Source of the DNA: an uncultured Rhodocyclaceae bacterium
GTDB taxonomy: Bacteria; Pseudomonadota; Gammaproteobacteria; Burkholderiales; Rhodocyclaceae
DNA: 6,735 bases
Assembly (NCBI GenBank): GCA_900549295.1
Contig: URNG01000137.1
Location: forward strand, 1-6,735
Reading direction: 5' to 3'
Shown: in pieces, positions 1 to 6,735 of the stretch
Position numbering within the stretch: the stretch's first letter is position 1
Layout: each line of letters begins with the position of its first letter
Translations under genes and position numbers: made by a program
The notes under the pieces: generated by a model
Told to the model about the DNA's origin: nothing
The model's database searches: none
The model's input: only the letters and a program-made list of their open reading frames with translations

Positions 1-1008
<1,008 letters not shown>

Positions 1009-1012
<4 letters not shown>

Positions 1013-1773
1013 GCGAACCCCTGTCCGCCGCAGTGCAGCAGGGGGCGCAACGGGAGTTGCAGCAAATTTCGCAGCAAACTTCGCTTCAGGACTTTCTCGA
1101 CTACTGGCAGGAAGAGGGCGCGCGTTACGCCCGGCAAGGCGATTACGCCTGGATGGCGGCGCAGCTCGCCGTGTCGCGCGTGCTGGAAATCGGCTGTGGC
1201 CCGGGCTTCGGCACGGCGGCGTTGTTCAATGCCGGCAAAGCGGTGCTGGCGCTGGAAAACATCCCGGAATGCGTGGCAAAAGCGCAGATCGAAGCGCCGG
1301 GCGCGCAGTTTCTGGCGGCCGATGTGTGCGACTTGTCCGTCGCAGCCGAAACGGAAATCGCCGCCTTCGCACCCACGGCCGTCGTTTGCTGGCTGATGGG
1401 CGCACCCGCGACGCAAACCGGCGCGCAAGCCGGTGACTCCGGGCGGGCTGTGGTGGCCTACCGTGAGAAAATCCACCGCGCCGTGGCCGAACTGGCTGCA
1501 CGTCTGCCCAGCGTGCAGCAGCTGCATTTCGTCGATCGCACCGTAATCCACTGGCAGGCGAAGGAAACCGGGCGCAGCGTGCTGGCCCGCTACCACCTGG
1601 AAAAAACCCTGGCCGGACTGCCTTTCACGACGGATGTCCGTCAGGCGCTCTATCGCAAACTCAGCGATGGCCCCAGCCCTGGCGCGCGCCACCCCATGCT
1701 GCCGCCCGGCAGTGTTCCCGTGCTAGCGTCTCTGCTGGCCGAGCGTACAACCCCAAACAACGAAGCGGAGTAG
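1009..1773 (+). CDS. Class I SAM-dependent methyltransferase-fold protein, substrate unknown
   Basis: A 254-residue cytoplasmic protein with the Rossmann-type SAM-binding signature: motif I VLEIGCGPG at residues 58-66, an acidic residue closing strand 2 (E83 in LALENIPE), AADVCDL at 103-109 with D105 where the adenine contact usually lies, and VVCWLMGAP at 125-133 after strand 4. The first ~50 residues form a helical cap rich in Gln (QQGAQRELQQISQQ) and aromatics (DYWQEEGARYARQGDYAWM). The C-terminal half carries no known substrate signature. The start is GTG 1009, inside GTGA with the hpt stop; there is only a weak purine-rich stretch and no clear Shine-Dalgarno, so translation probably depends on coupling to hpt. 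The TAG stop is 4 nt before mtnP. Its place between two purine-salvage enzymes suggests a substrate or regulatory link to that pathway, but this is inference. Fold confident, function unknown. Confidence 0.85.
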
Positions 1774-1777
1774 ATGC

Positions 1778-2545
1778 ATGCTTGCAATCATCGGCGGCAG
1801 CGGCCTGACCACCTTGTCCAACCTCGACGTCTCGCACCGGGAGGTCGTGCGCACGCCCTATGGCGAACCTTCCGGAGCGCTGGTTTTCGGCCAGATCTGC
1901 GGCCATGAAGCGGTTTTCCTGCCGCGCCACGGCTACGGCCACACCATCGCGCCGCACAACGTGAATTACCGCGCCAACATCTGGGCGCTGCAGCAGGCCG
2001 GCGTCAACGGCATCATTTCGGTGGCTTCCGTAGGCAGCATCCGCGCCGATCTTGATCCGGGCGATCTGATCGTGCCGGATCAGATTCTCGACTACACCTG
2101 GGGCCGCGAATCCACCTTCTTCGACGGCCCCGGCACGCCCGTGCGCCACGTCGATTTCACCGCCCCTTACGACGCGCCGCTCTCCCTGCGCATCGTGGCG
2201 GCGGCAGAAAAACTCGGTATCGCCGTCAGCGTGGGCGGCGTCTATGCCGCCACCCAAGGCCCGCGTCTGGAATCCGCAGCAGAAATCAACCGCTACCAGC
2301 GCGACGGTGCCGACGTCGTCGGCATGACCGGCATGCCCGAAGCCGTCCTCGCCCGAGAAATGGAAATCCCCTACGCCGCCATCAACCTCATCGCCAACCA
2401 CGCCGCCGGCCGCGGCAGCAGCCGCGAAGGCATCCACTTCGAAAGCCTGGAACAAGTCCTGCGCGAAGCCATGGGGCGCGTGCGCAGCATCATTGAAGGC
2501 GTTGTGGGGTGCGCGGATGCGTGTTCGGTGGCGGGGGTGGTGTAA
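1778..2545 (+). CDS. mtnP: Methylthiopurine phosphorylase, probably S-methyl-5'-thioinosine phosphorylase
   Basis: A member of the PNP/MTAP phosphorylase family (255 residues), cleaving a 5'-methylthionucleoside with phosphate to the free base and 5-methylthioribose-1-phosphate. Visible motifs: the phosphate-loop IIGGSGL at 4-10, LPRHGYGH at 48-55, NYRANIWAL at 63-71, SVGSI at 84-88, DQ at 101-102, TQGPRLES at 159-166, and GMTGMPEAVLARE at 182-194. The base-specificity site reads NLIANHAAG: N207 falls where human MTAP has D220 (ATDYD) and human PNP has N243. This predicts a preference for a 6-oxopurine (methylthioinosine) over the adenine nucleoside, as in the Pseudomonas MTIP type. ATG 1778 is preferred to the out-of-frame ATG 1774; GCGGAG (1765-1770) sits 7 nt upstream. 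The last ~15 residues (GVVGCADACSVAGVV), encoded by G/T-rich DNA, look like a poorly conserved tail. Hypoxanthine released here would feed hpt two genes upstream. Confidence 0.92.
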   Translation: MLAIIGGSGLTTLSNLDVSHREVVRTPYGEPSGALVFGQICGHEAVFLPRHGYGHTIAPHNVNYRANIWALQQAGVNGIISVASVGSIRADLDPGDLIVPDQILDYTWGRESTFFDGPGTPVRHVDFTAPYDAPLSLRIVAAAEKLGIAVSVGGVYAATQGPRLESAAEINRYQRDGADVVGMTGMPEAVLAREMEIPYAAINLIANHAAGRGSSREGIHFESLEQVLREAMGRVRSIIEGVVGCADACSVAGVV

Positions 2546-2550
2546 GGAGG
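2543..2550 (+). other. Orphan Shine-Dalgarno-like sequence at the mtnP stop
   Basis: TAAGGAGG is a perfect match to the anti-Shine-Dalgarno complement and includes the mtnP stop codon. No ATG, GTG or TTG occurs in the following ~16 bases; the terminator stem begins 6 nt downstream. It may be coincidence or the remnant of a lost downstream gene. Confidence 0.4.
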
Positions 2551-2555
2551 CCGTT

Positions 2556-2590
2556 CGGTACCGCTACCTGCTTTTAGCGGTGCCGTTTTT
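2556..2590 (+). terminator. Intrinsic terminator of the ligA-hpt-mtnP operon
   Basis: The left arm CGGTACCGCT (2556-2565) pairs over all 10 positions with AGCGGTGCCG (2576-2585), with a single G-U pair. The loop is 10 nt, and TTTTT (2586-2590) follows directly, with another T-run shortly after. Read on the minus strand the hairpin has no U-tract, so it should act only on + strand transcripts. The right arm and loop cover the stop codon and last codons of the convergent membrane-protein gene. Confidence 0.88.
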
Positions 2591-3017
2591 CATTGATTTT
2601 TTTGACAATTACAAAAATCGGGTAAATCAGGCACGCAGTAATAACTATTGGTTTGGCAATTCCAGCAGCTGATCGTAATGCAATATCAATTTTGTCGATC
2701 AATCTGGGTCTGATGATTTCGTCGACACTCTTGATGCCCCCGATGTCTGACGCATTTGCAGAATAGTAAATATGGTAAATGATGTCGAGGATGAGCAAGG
2801 ATGACAGCGTTGCGAGGAGAGCAAGCGTAACCAAGGGCAGCTTGGGTAGCTTTGCACGTAATGGAAAATAAGCGGCAATCCAAGGGGCTACTGACAGTGC
2901 AAGGATAGACAGATTGCGATAACTCAATCCAAATAAGTCGGCGGCAAAAGAAGTGGACTGCCAATGATAGGTCAGCCAGTAGGTAATAAGCCCGTAGCAG
3001 ATTGCGAGAAATATCAT
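2574..3017 (-). CDS. Hypothetical four-TM inner-membrane protein
   Basis: A 147-residue hydrophobic protein of no family I recognise. Likely membrane segments are residues ~2-17, ~33-52, ~60-84 (PLVTLALLATLSSLLILDII) and ~120-138. The positive-inside rule supports a four-TM, N-in/C-in topology: RAKLPK (54-59) and the C-terminal KKINEKRHR would be cytoplasmic, while the ~35-residue loop 85-119, with mixed charges, would face the periplasm. No catalytic motif is visible. ATG 3017 is the first start in frame, but no good Shine-Dalgarno precedes it, so the start and the expression level are uncertain. It is the last of three minus-strand genes, 145 nt after the previous one, in AT-rich DNA (37% GC at 2641-2700). 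Its 3' end converges on mtnP and its stop lies inside that operon's terminator hairpin. Confidence 0.7.
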   Translation of the reverse strand: MIFLAICYGLITYWLTYHWQSTSFAADLFGLSYRNLSILALSVAPWIAAYFPLRAKLPKLPLVTLALLATLSSLLILDIIYHIYYSANASDIGGIKSVDEIIRPRLIDKIDIALRSAAGIAKPIVITACLIYPIFVIVKKINEKRHR

Positions 3018-3162
3018 GGTTTTTCTATGTGATGCCTGAATTTTGATGTGCGCTATATATGATCATGTGAGATATAAGGCTTAGTGGCATTCACAGCGTT
3101 CTGCCTTAACCGATTGCGGTAGCCTGTGACAGAGGCACTTGCTGATCCTGCCTTCAGGCGGC
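3018..3162. other. Intergenic spacer between two minus-strand genes
   Basis: A 145-nt spacer with no convincing ORF or terminator. It contains the short palindrome ATGATCAT (about 3058-3065) in an AT-rich patch and a distant TAAGGC/GCCTTA pair, neither strong enough to call. A weak promoter for the downstream membrane-protein gene is possible but not supported by a good -35/-10 pair. Confidence 0.4.
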
Positions 3163-3561
3163 CTACTTGAACTCAAAGCGAACGTCCTTGACGACTTGGT
3201 ATTTCCCCCAATGGAAGTTGCATACTCTCGCTACTTCTGCGCCATCCTTGCTTTCAGGAACACAACCGCCTTTGATTTTTGTGGTTTTCCCCCCTTGCTT
3301 TGAAAGCGGGAACTCGATGGACAGGCCTTCCGGAAGGGTGTGCTCAAGTTCAACGTTTTCGGAGTAGTCGTCGACCAAGGCGAAGATCAGCACCTTGTCT
3401 GCTTTGAGGGTGTAGAGATCGTGCTGGAAGGCCGCGCCGGGCAGGAGGCATATTTCAATGACCGAATCCTCGATTTTCTGTTGTTTGCACTGAGGCGGTT
3501 CTGCTGCGAAAACTCCTGATGCGCAACAGGCTAGTGGAATGGAGGCTAAGAATTGTTTCAT
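3163..3561 (-). CDS. Small exported protein with four mature cysteines, function unknown
   Basis: A 132-residue protein with a clear Sec signal peptide: K2, the hydrophobic stretch FLASIPLACCASGVF, and a cleavage site around residues 19-20 (VFA-A-EPP). The mature part is about 112 residues and probably beta-rich. It holds four cysteines, C25, C38, C100 and C114, placed to form two disulfides in the periplasm. The two cysteines in the signal peptide (C12, C13) do not make a proper lipobox. A GAGGAA-type Shine-Dalgarno (plus-strand 3565-3570) precedes ATG 3561 at about 4 nt. The gene follows the exported helical-repeat gene by 52 nt on the same strand, so the two are probably cotranscribed. GC is intermediate (about 48% at 3181-3240, 57% at 3421-3480). 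I do not recognise the family; the location is inferred from the signal peptide only. Confidence 0.75.
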   Translation of the reverse strand: MKQFLASIPLACCASGVFAAEPPQCKQQKIEDSVIEICLLPGAAFQHDLYTLKADKVLIFALVDDYSENVELEHTLPEGLSIEFPLSKQGGKTTKIKGGCVPESKDGAEVARVCNFHWGKYQVVKDVRFEFK

Positions 3562-3613
3562 GGGTTCCTCGATAGTGCTGGGTTGAGCAGAATGTTCACG
3601 GGGCGTCTGTGGA

Positions 3614-4588
3614 TTACCGGGTTGGAAGGAACGGCAGGCAATTCCGCCTGAGATAAGAGGCGATCCACTCTTTTTCGGTTTTTCTTAGCCACTCCAAATC
3701 CGGATCAAGAAGCAATCCTTGAAGGCAAATCTGTTTGTCAGCTGCTTTCTTTTCTTCTATGGCTAGAAGCCATTTCTTTGAATTTCCTGCGTCGTTGAGA
3801 AGAGAGTAATTTGCTGCGAGATTGTAAGCAGCAAGAGTGTCGCCCGAAGCAAATCCGTCCATGAAAAACTGCGTCGACTCTTCCATTGCTTTCCTGAACT
3901 GATTTTCATCTTTCGTTTTGTAGTATTTTGCTTTGTTGCCTAACGCAATGCCCAGTGGCTCAGCTAATTCCTGCTTCATGGCATTGTTGATTTTTGCGCT
4001 CCTGCCATTCTGGGCGATGGTGATTGCTTTGTTCAGTAATATTATTTTTTCGTCATCGTTCGTAAGCTCTGCTGCTTCTATATAAGAATGGGCGGCAAAA
4101 TAAAATGGTGTTGCAATTTTTTCATCTGGGTCAATAGGGCTTTCTGTAATATACTGCTGGATCAGGTTGTCAGCATCGCGGTAGTACAGGTCTCTCGCTC
4201 CTTCTGTGAAAAACGAAGCCCGCATCATTTTTGCGAGAGCAAGCTCGTTCTTGGTATTTACTGGGTGGCTGGATGACTGCAGGTAGGCTTCAAGAATTAA
4301 GATTGCGTTATCCAGCAGCCCGATTGAGCAGGCTTGGTTACGGGAGAATCGCACATATTTTGTCATAAATTGCCCATTAAGGCGGACGGTCTGGCTTTTG
4401 AGTGGTGACTGCTTTAATTCATTTATATCGGCTTGTTTTGATTCCTTGATCATATTGCTGCAGCTTGAAATATTTTTTTCAAGAACTGCCGTGTCTACAG
4501 TGAAAACTATCCCATCAGGTTCGTTTGATGCGAAAACGCTAGTTGAGAGGAGTGCGCAAGTGCAGGTAAGGATTCGAATAGATTTCAC
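3614..4588 (-). CDS. Exported alpha-helical, TPR-like repeat protein, function unknown
   Basis: A 324-residue protein with a signal peptide (KSIR, then hydrophobic ILTCTCALLSTSVFA) and a cleavage site near A20 (VFA-SNEP). The rest is predicted almost wholly helical. The clearest repeat-like unit is residues 252-284 (LAAYNLAANYSLLNDAGNSK and on), followed at 292-313 by LLLDPDLEWLRKTEKEW. This 'AYNLA..Y.LL.D...A' plus 'D.DL..LR' pattern is common at the end of TPR arrays. Mature cysteines are C43, C87, C288 and C317; no lipobox is seen at C9 or C11. The start codon is GTG, supported by GAGGG 4-5 nt upstream. The gene is AT-rich (35% GC at 4021-4080), unlike its flanks. It is first in a minus-strand group with the small four-Cys protein 52 nt downstream. 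TPR-like solenoids usually bind proteins or peptides, so a periplasmic scaffold or binding role is possible but unproven. Confidence 0.75.
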   Translation of the reverse strand: MKSIRILTCTCALLSTSVFASNEPDGIVFTVDTAVLEKNISSCSNMIKESKQADINELKQSPLKSQTVRLNGQFMTKYVRFSRNQACSIGLLDNAILILEAYLQSSSHPVNTKNELALAKMMRASFFTEGARDLYYRDADNLIQQYITESPIDPDEKIATPFYFAAHSYIEAAELTNDDEKIILLNKAITIAQNGRSAKINNAMKQELAEPLGIALGNKAKYYKTKDENQFRKAMEESTQFFMDGFASGDTLAAYNLAANYSLLNDAGNSKKWLLAIEEKKAADKQICLQGLLLDPDLEWLRKTEKEWIASYLRRNCLPFLPTR

Positions 4589-4592
4589 AGTA

Positions 4593-4597
4593 CCCTC
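4593..4597 (-). promoter_or_regulatory. Ribosome binding site fixing the GTG start of the helical-repeat protein
   Basis: GAGGG on the minus strand lies 4 nt before the GTG at 4588. The signal peptide begins exactly there with a basic n-region, so the GTG is the likely start. Confidence 0.6.
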
Positions 4598-4643
4598 GAA
4601 ATTATTGGTTGATGTTGATGCTGCAGTAAGTATCTGGTTTTTA

Positions 4644-4694
4644 CGTGCTTGTGCACGAAGCGCATAGCATATAATGGAAATCAGATATACTCAA
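4644..4694 (-). promoter_or_regulatory. Predicted sigma70 promoter and operator-like inverted repeat for the minus-strand cluster
   Basis: On the minus strand, TTGAGT (plus 4689-4694) and TATGCT (plus 4666-4671) are separated by exactly 17 bases, giving a 4/6 plus 4/6 match to sigma70. The predicted transcript start is near 4659, leaving a leader of about 70 nt before the GTG at 4588. A perfect inverted repeat, CGTGC-4 nt-GCACG, occupies 4644-4657, just downstream of the predicted start. It could be an operator or a small 5' hairpin. Confidence 0.45.
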
Positions 4695-4821
4695 TGGGCA
4701 ATGAGGTTTGTTTCTGATTGTGGTGGTGGCAGCAAGAGGTGGAGATGTGTCGGGTGCTTCCCGAGTCGTCAACTCTACTGCGAGCTACCGGGGGCGCGAC
4801 GAAAAACAGGCCAAATTCCGC

Positions 4822-4851
4822 TTGGGTTTTGTGGTGCTTTCCTGCTACAAT
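4822..4851 (+). promoter_or_regulatory. Predicted promoter of the rpsB-tsf operon (extended -10)
   Basis: TACAAT (4846-4851) matches the -10 consensus at 5 of 6 positions and is preceded by TG one base upstream (TGCTACAAT), an extended -10. A plausible -35, TTGGGT (4822-4827), lies 18 bases upstream. The transcript would start near 4858, giving a leader of about 150 nt before rpsB. Confidence 0.65.
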
Positions 4852-4857
4852 CCGCCA

Positions 4858-5009
4858 GTTTTTCCCGGTCAAAATCCGACCGGGCAGAACGGCGGTCGAT
4901 CCTGTCGGCTGTCAAATTCCATGCCCCCGCTGTTTAAGGGTGTCCGTCAGAACTCAAAGAAGACGGGCGTTTGCGGCGGGTGGCGGTCAACCCTTAAAGG
5001 AGTTTTAGA
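4858..5009 (+). promoter_or_regulatory. Structured 5' leader of rpsB, candidate S2 autoregulatory element
   Basis: Three pairings are visible. Hairpin A, near the 5' end, is CCCGGTC (4864-4870) with GACCGGG (4878-4884), seven perfect pairs and a 7-nt loop. An outer stem joins TTTAAGGGT (4933-4941) with ACCCTTAAA (4990-4998), nine perfect pairs; its right arm includes the AAA of the Shine-Dalgarno AAAGGAG (4996-5002). Inside it, GTCCGTC (4942-4948) pairs with GACGGGC (4962-4968), including one G-U pair. A weaker alternative, CGGCGG (4890-4895) with CCGCTG (4927-4932), is adjacent. In E. coli, S2 represses rpsB-tsf translation through a long rpsB leader; a similar role here is inference. Confidence 0.55.
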
Positions 5010-5753
5010 ATGTCCGTAACCATGCGCGATATGCTGGAAGCCGGTGTCCACTTCGGCCACCAGACCCGTTTCTGGTCCCCGAAAATGGCCCCCTACATCT
5101 TCGGCGCCCGCAACAAGATTCACATCGTCAACCTCGAAAAGACGCTCGCCAAGTACAACGAAGCGATGGCTTTCGTGAAGAAGCTGTCGGGCAATCGCGG
5201 CAACATCCTCTTCGTTGGCACCAAGCGTCAGGCGCGTGAAATCGTGGCCGAAGAGGCGCAGCGCGCTGGCGCTTCCTTCGTCGATCAGCGCTGGCTGGGC
5301 GGCATGCTGACCAACTTCAAGACGGTCAAGACCTCGATCAAGCGCCTGAAGGACATGGAAGTGGCGGTCGAGGCGGGCGATCTGGACAAGATGTCCAAGA
5401 AAGAGGCGCTGACCTTCCGCCGCGAACTGGAAAAGCTGCAAAAGTCCATCGGCGGCATCAAGGACATGGGCGGCCTGCCGGACGCCATTTTCGTGATCGA
5501 CGTCGGCTACCACAAGATCGCCATTACCGAAGCCAGCAAGCTGGGCATTCCGGTGATCGGCGTGGTCGATACCAACCACTCGCCGGAAGGTATTGATTAC
5601 GTGATTCCGGGCAACGACGATTCGTCGCGCGCCATTCAGCTTTACGCTCGCGGCGTGGCTGATGCCGTTCTGGAAGGCCGCACCCTGGCCGTGCAGGAAA
5701 TCGTTGCGGCGGGTGACGACGAGTTCGTCGAAGTCGAGGAAGCCGCCGAGTAA
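5010..5753 (+). CDS. rpsB: 30S ribosomal protein S2
   Basis: Small-subunit protein S2, which sits at the head-body junction of the 30S on the solvent side and recruits S1. It is 247 residues, close to the 241 of E. coli. Both family signatures are present: [20 protein letters not shown] at residues 5-24, and [20 protein letters not shown] at 157-176 running on to [14 protein letters not shown]. Between them are the [14 protein letters not shown] segment ([10 protein letters not shown], 36-45), FVGTKRQA (68-75) and [10 protein letters not shown] (94-103), then a helical coiled-coil protrusion with many K/R and E residues (about 105-147). The tail is strongly acidic ([12 protein letters not shown]). 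ATG 5010 has AAAGGAG (4996-5002) 7 nt upstream. It is the first gene of the rpsB-tsf operon, probably driven by the extended -10 promoter and controlled at its leader by its own product. Confidence 0.98.
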   Translation: MSVTMRDMLEAGVHFGHQTRFWSPKMAPYIFGARNKIHIVNLEKTLAKYNEAMAFVKKLSGNRGNILFVGTKRQAREIVAEEAQRAGASFVDQRWLGGMLTNFKTVKTSIKRLKDMEVAVEAGDLDKMSKKEALTFRRELEKLQKSIGGIKDMGGLPDAIFVIDVGYHKIAITEASKLGIPVIGVVDTNHSPEGIDYVIPGNDDSSRAIQLYARGVADAVLEGRTLAVQEIVAAGDDEFVEVEEAAE

Positions 5754-5778
5754 TTCGGGCCGGGCTTACAGAAACACA

Positions 5779-5808
5779 CGGGCGGAGCAACAGGCTCCGC
5801 CTGCTTTA
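5779..5808 (+). terminator. Intergenic hairpin between rpsB and tsf, possible attenuator
   Basis: GGCGGAGC (5781-5788) and GCTCCGCC (5794-5801) form eight perfect pairs with a 5-nt loop (AACAG). The stem can extend by a G-U and a C-G pair to 5779/5803. It is followed by the short, interrupted T-tract CTTTAT rather than a full U-run, so partial termination or a 3'-end stabilising/processing role is more likely than complete termination. The tsf Shine-Dalgarno lies just after it, at 5816-5820. Confidence 0.6.
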
Positions 5809-5827
5809 TCAGGACAGGAGAAAGAAT

Positions 5828-6735
5828 ATGGCGGCAATTACCGCAAGCATGGTGGCTGAACTGCGCGGCAAGACCGACGCGCCGATGATGGAATGCAAGA
5901 AGGCGCTGACCGAAGCCGACGGCGACATGGCCAAGGCTGAAGAAATTCTGCGCGTCAAGCTGGGCAGCAAGGCCAGCAAGGCGGCGGCCCGCATCGCCGC
6001 GGAAGGCATCGTGGCGATCAGCATTTCCGCTGACGGCAAGACCGGCGCCATCGTCGAAGTCAATTCGGAAACCGATTTCGTCGCCAAGAACGATGAATTC
6101 ATCGCGCTGGCCAATGGTTGCGCCGCGCTGGTCGCCGAGAAGAACCCGGCCGACGTGGCCACGCTGTCGGTACTGCCGATGGGCGAAGGCACGGTGGAAT
6201 CCACCCGTACCGCGCTGGTCGGCAAAATCGGCGAGAACATGAGCATCCGCCGTTTCGTGCGCCGCGCCGCGCAGGGCAAGCTGATGTCCTACATCCACGG
6301 CGGCGCCAAGGTCGGCGTGCTGGTCGATCTGGTCGGCGGCGACGAGCAGCTGGGCCGCGACATCGCCATGCACATCGCCGCTTCCAAGCCGAAATCTCTG
6401 GACGCTTCCGGCGTGTCCGCCGAACTGCTCGACGCCGAGCGCCGCGTGGCCATCGAGAAGGCGCGCGAAGCCGGCAAGCCGGAAGCGATGCTGGAAAAGA
6501 TCGCCGAAGGCACGGTGCAGAAGTACCTGAAGGACGTGACCCTGCTCGGTCAGGTGTTCGTCAAGGCGGAGGACGGCAAGCAGACCATCGAGCAGCTTCT
6601 GAAGCAGAAGGGCGCGAGCGTCGCCGGTTTCGACCTCTATCTGGTCGGCGAAGGCATCGAGAAGAAGGTGGACGATTTCGCCGCCGAAGTGGCTGCCCAA
6701 GCCGCTGCCGCCGCCCACAAGAAAACTGCCGCAAC
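5828..6735 (+). CDS. tsf: Translation elongation factor Ts (3' end outside the window)
   Basis: EF-Ts is the cytosolic guanine-nucleotide exchange factor that releases GDP from EF-Tu. The frame stays open for 302 codons to the window edge. The N-terminal UBA-like domain (residues 1-55) carries [19 protein letters not shown] and [12 protein letters not shown]. The core exchange motif [10 protein letters not shown] is at 82-91 (E. coli D80/F81 lie in its TDF). The subdomains continue with [13 protein letters not shown] (131-143), [10 protein letters not shown] (182-191) and the C-terminal TLLGQVFVK (238-246). It is already longer than the 283 residues of E. coli, because of an Ala/Lys-rich tail ([19 protein letters not shown]) after residue ~283; the real stop must lie shortly beyond the window. 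The start ATG 5828 has AGGAG (5816-5820) 7 nt upstream. It is second in the operon, 74 nt after rpsB with a hairpin between. The sequence is of betaproteobacterial type. Confidence 0.97.
   Translation, partial: MAAITASMVAELRGKTDAPMMECKKALTEADGDMAKAEEILRVKLGSKASKAAARIAAEGIVAISISADGKTGAIVEVNSETDFVAKNDEFIALANGCAALVAEKNPADVATLSVLPMGEGTVESTRTALVGKIGENMSIRRFVRRAAQGKLMSYIHGGAKVGVLVDLVGGDEQLGRDIAMHIAASKPKSLDASGVSAELLDAERRVAIEKAREAGKPEAMLEKIAEGTVQKYLKDVTLLGQVFVKAEDGKQTIEQLLKQKGASVAGFDLYLVGEGIEKKVDDFAAEVAAQAAAAAHKKTAA

Larger units (their letters stand above)
4589..5009. other. Divergent intergenic region between the helical-repeat gene and rpsB
   Basis: A 421-bp region with no credible coding sequence. 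It holds the minus-strand promoter and inverted repeat (4644-4694), the rpsB promoter (4822-4851) and the structured rpsB leader (about 4858-5009). I see nothing I can name between about 4695 and 4821: no tRNA with a T-arm, no repeat and no terminator. In many proteobacteria a divergent map (methionine aminopeptidase) gene lies upstream of rpsB; it is absent here. Confidence 0.7.

Noticed and set aside
1661..2455. 264-codon open frame on the minus strand opposite mtnP
   Set aside because: Antisense shadow of a gene with clear family motifs; low-complexity Ala/Gly/Val/Asp composition and no motif.
2504..2550. G-rich end of mtnP as a G-quadruplex
   Set aside because: Only two runs of four or more G are present; the others are GG pairs with uneven spacing, so a stable quadruplex is not supported.
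3520..3561. Possible lipobox in the small exported protein (PLAC at residues 9-12)
   Set aside because: The -3 residue is Pro rather than Leu-like and the hydrophobic stretch before Cys12 is too short; a standard signal-peptidase I site near residues 19-20 fits better.
4750..4800. tRNA-like stretch on the minus strand (GGTAGCTC...GTAGAGTT)
   Set aside because: It resembles a D-arm only; no anticodon arm, T-arm (GTTCGA-type) or matching acceptor stem could be found.
4947..5579. 210-codon minus-strand frame opposite rpsB
   Set aside because: Overlaps unquestionable rpsB coding sequence and the structured leader; shadow frame.
5642..6718. Long open frame on the minus strand opposite tsf and the rpsB 3' end
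   Set aside because: It mirrors the codon bias of two certain high-GC genes, its His/Gly/Asp/Gln-rich composition is typical of an antisense shadow, and it has no recognisable domain.

Overview
The window looks like chromosomal DNA of a betaproteobacterium, possibly of the Rhodocyclales. The evidence is the style of the EF-Ts and S2 sequences, the roughly 65-68% GC of the core genes, and the operon content. No plasmid, phage, IS, CRISPR or RNA-gene signature was seen. The genus-level guess is inference only.

Left block (1-2545, + strand): the 3' end of ligA (NAD-dependent DNA ligase, BRCT domain), then hpt (hypoxanthine-guanine phosphoribosyltransferase), a class I SAM-dependent methyltransferase-fold protein of unknown substrate, and mtnP (methylthiopurine phosphorylase, probably acting on S-methyl-5'-thioinosine). 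The four genes are packed as one operon with 4-nt overlaps (ATGA, GTGA) or a 4-nt gap. A strong intrinsic terminator ends the operon at 2556-2590. MtnP would release hypoxanthine from methylthioinosine and Hpt would convert it to IMP, so the block encodes a short purine-salvage route with an uncharacterised methyltransferase between its two enzymes.

Middle block (about 2574-4700, - strand): three genes in clearly AT-richer DNA (60-base lines at 35-37% GC against 65-68% in the flanks). Read in transcription order they encode an exported helical/TPR-like protein (GTG start), a small exported four-cysteine protein, and a four-TM inner-membrane protein. None is a family I can name. A plausible sigma70 promoter with an inverted repeat near its start point lies at 4644-4694. 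The block looks like an accessory insertion of envelope-related genes between two housekeeping operons.

Right block (4822-6735, + strand): the rpsB-tsf translation operon. It has an extended -10 promoter, a structured leader of about 150 nt that can pair across the edge of the rpsB Shine-Dalgarno, rpsB (ribosomal protein S2), an intergenic hairpin, and tsf (EF-Ts), which is still open at the window edge after 302 codons.

The most interesting points are the methyltransferase embedded in the purine-salvage operon, the 6-oxopurine signature of MtnP, the rpsB leader fold, and the unnamed AT-rich envelope cassette.
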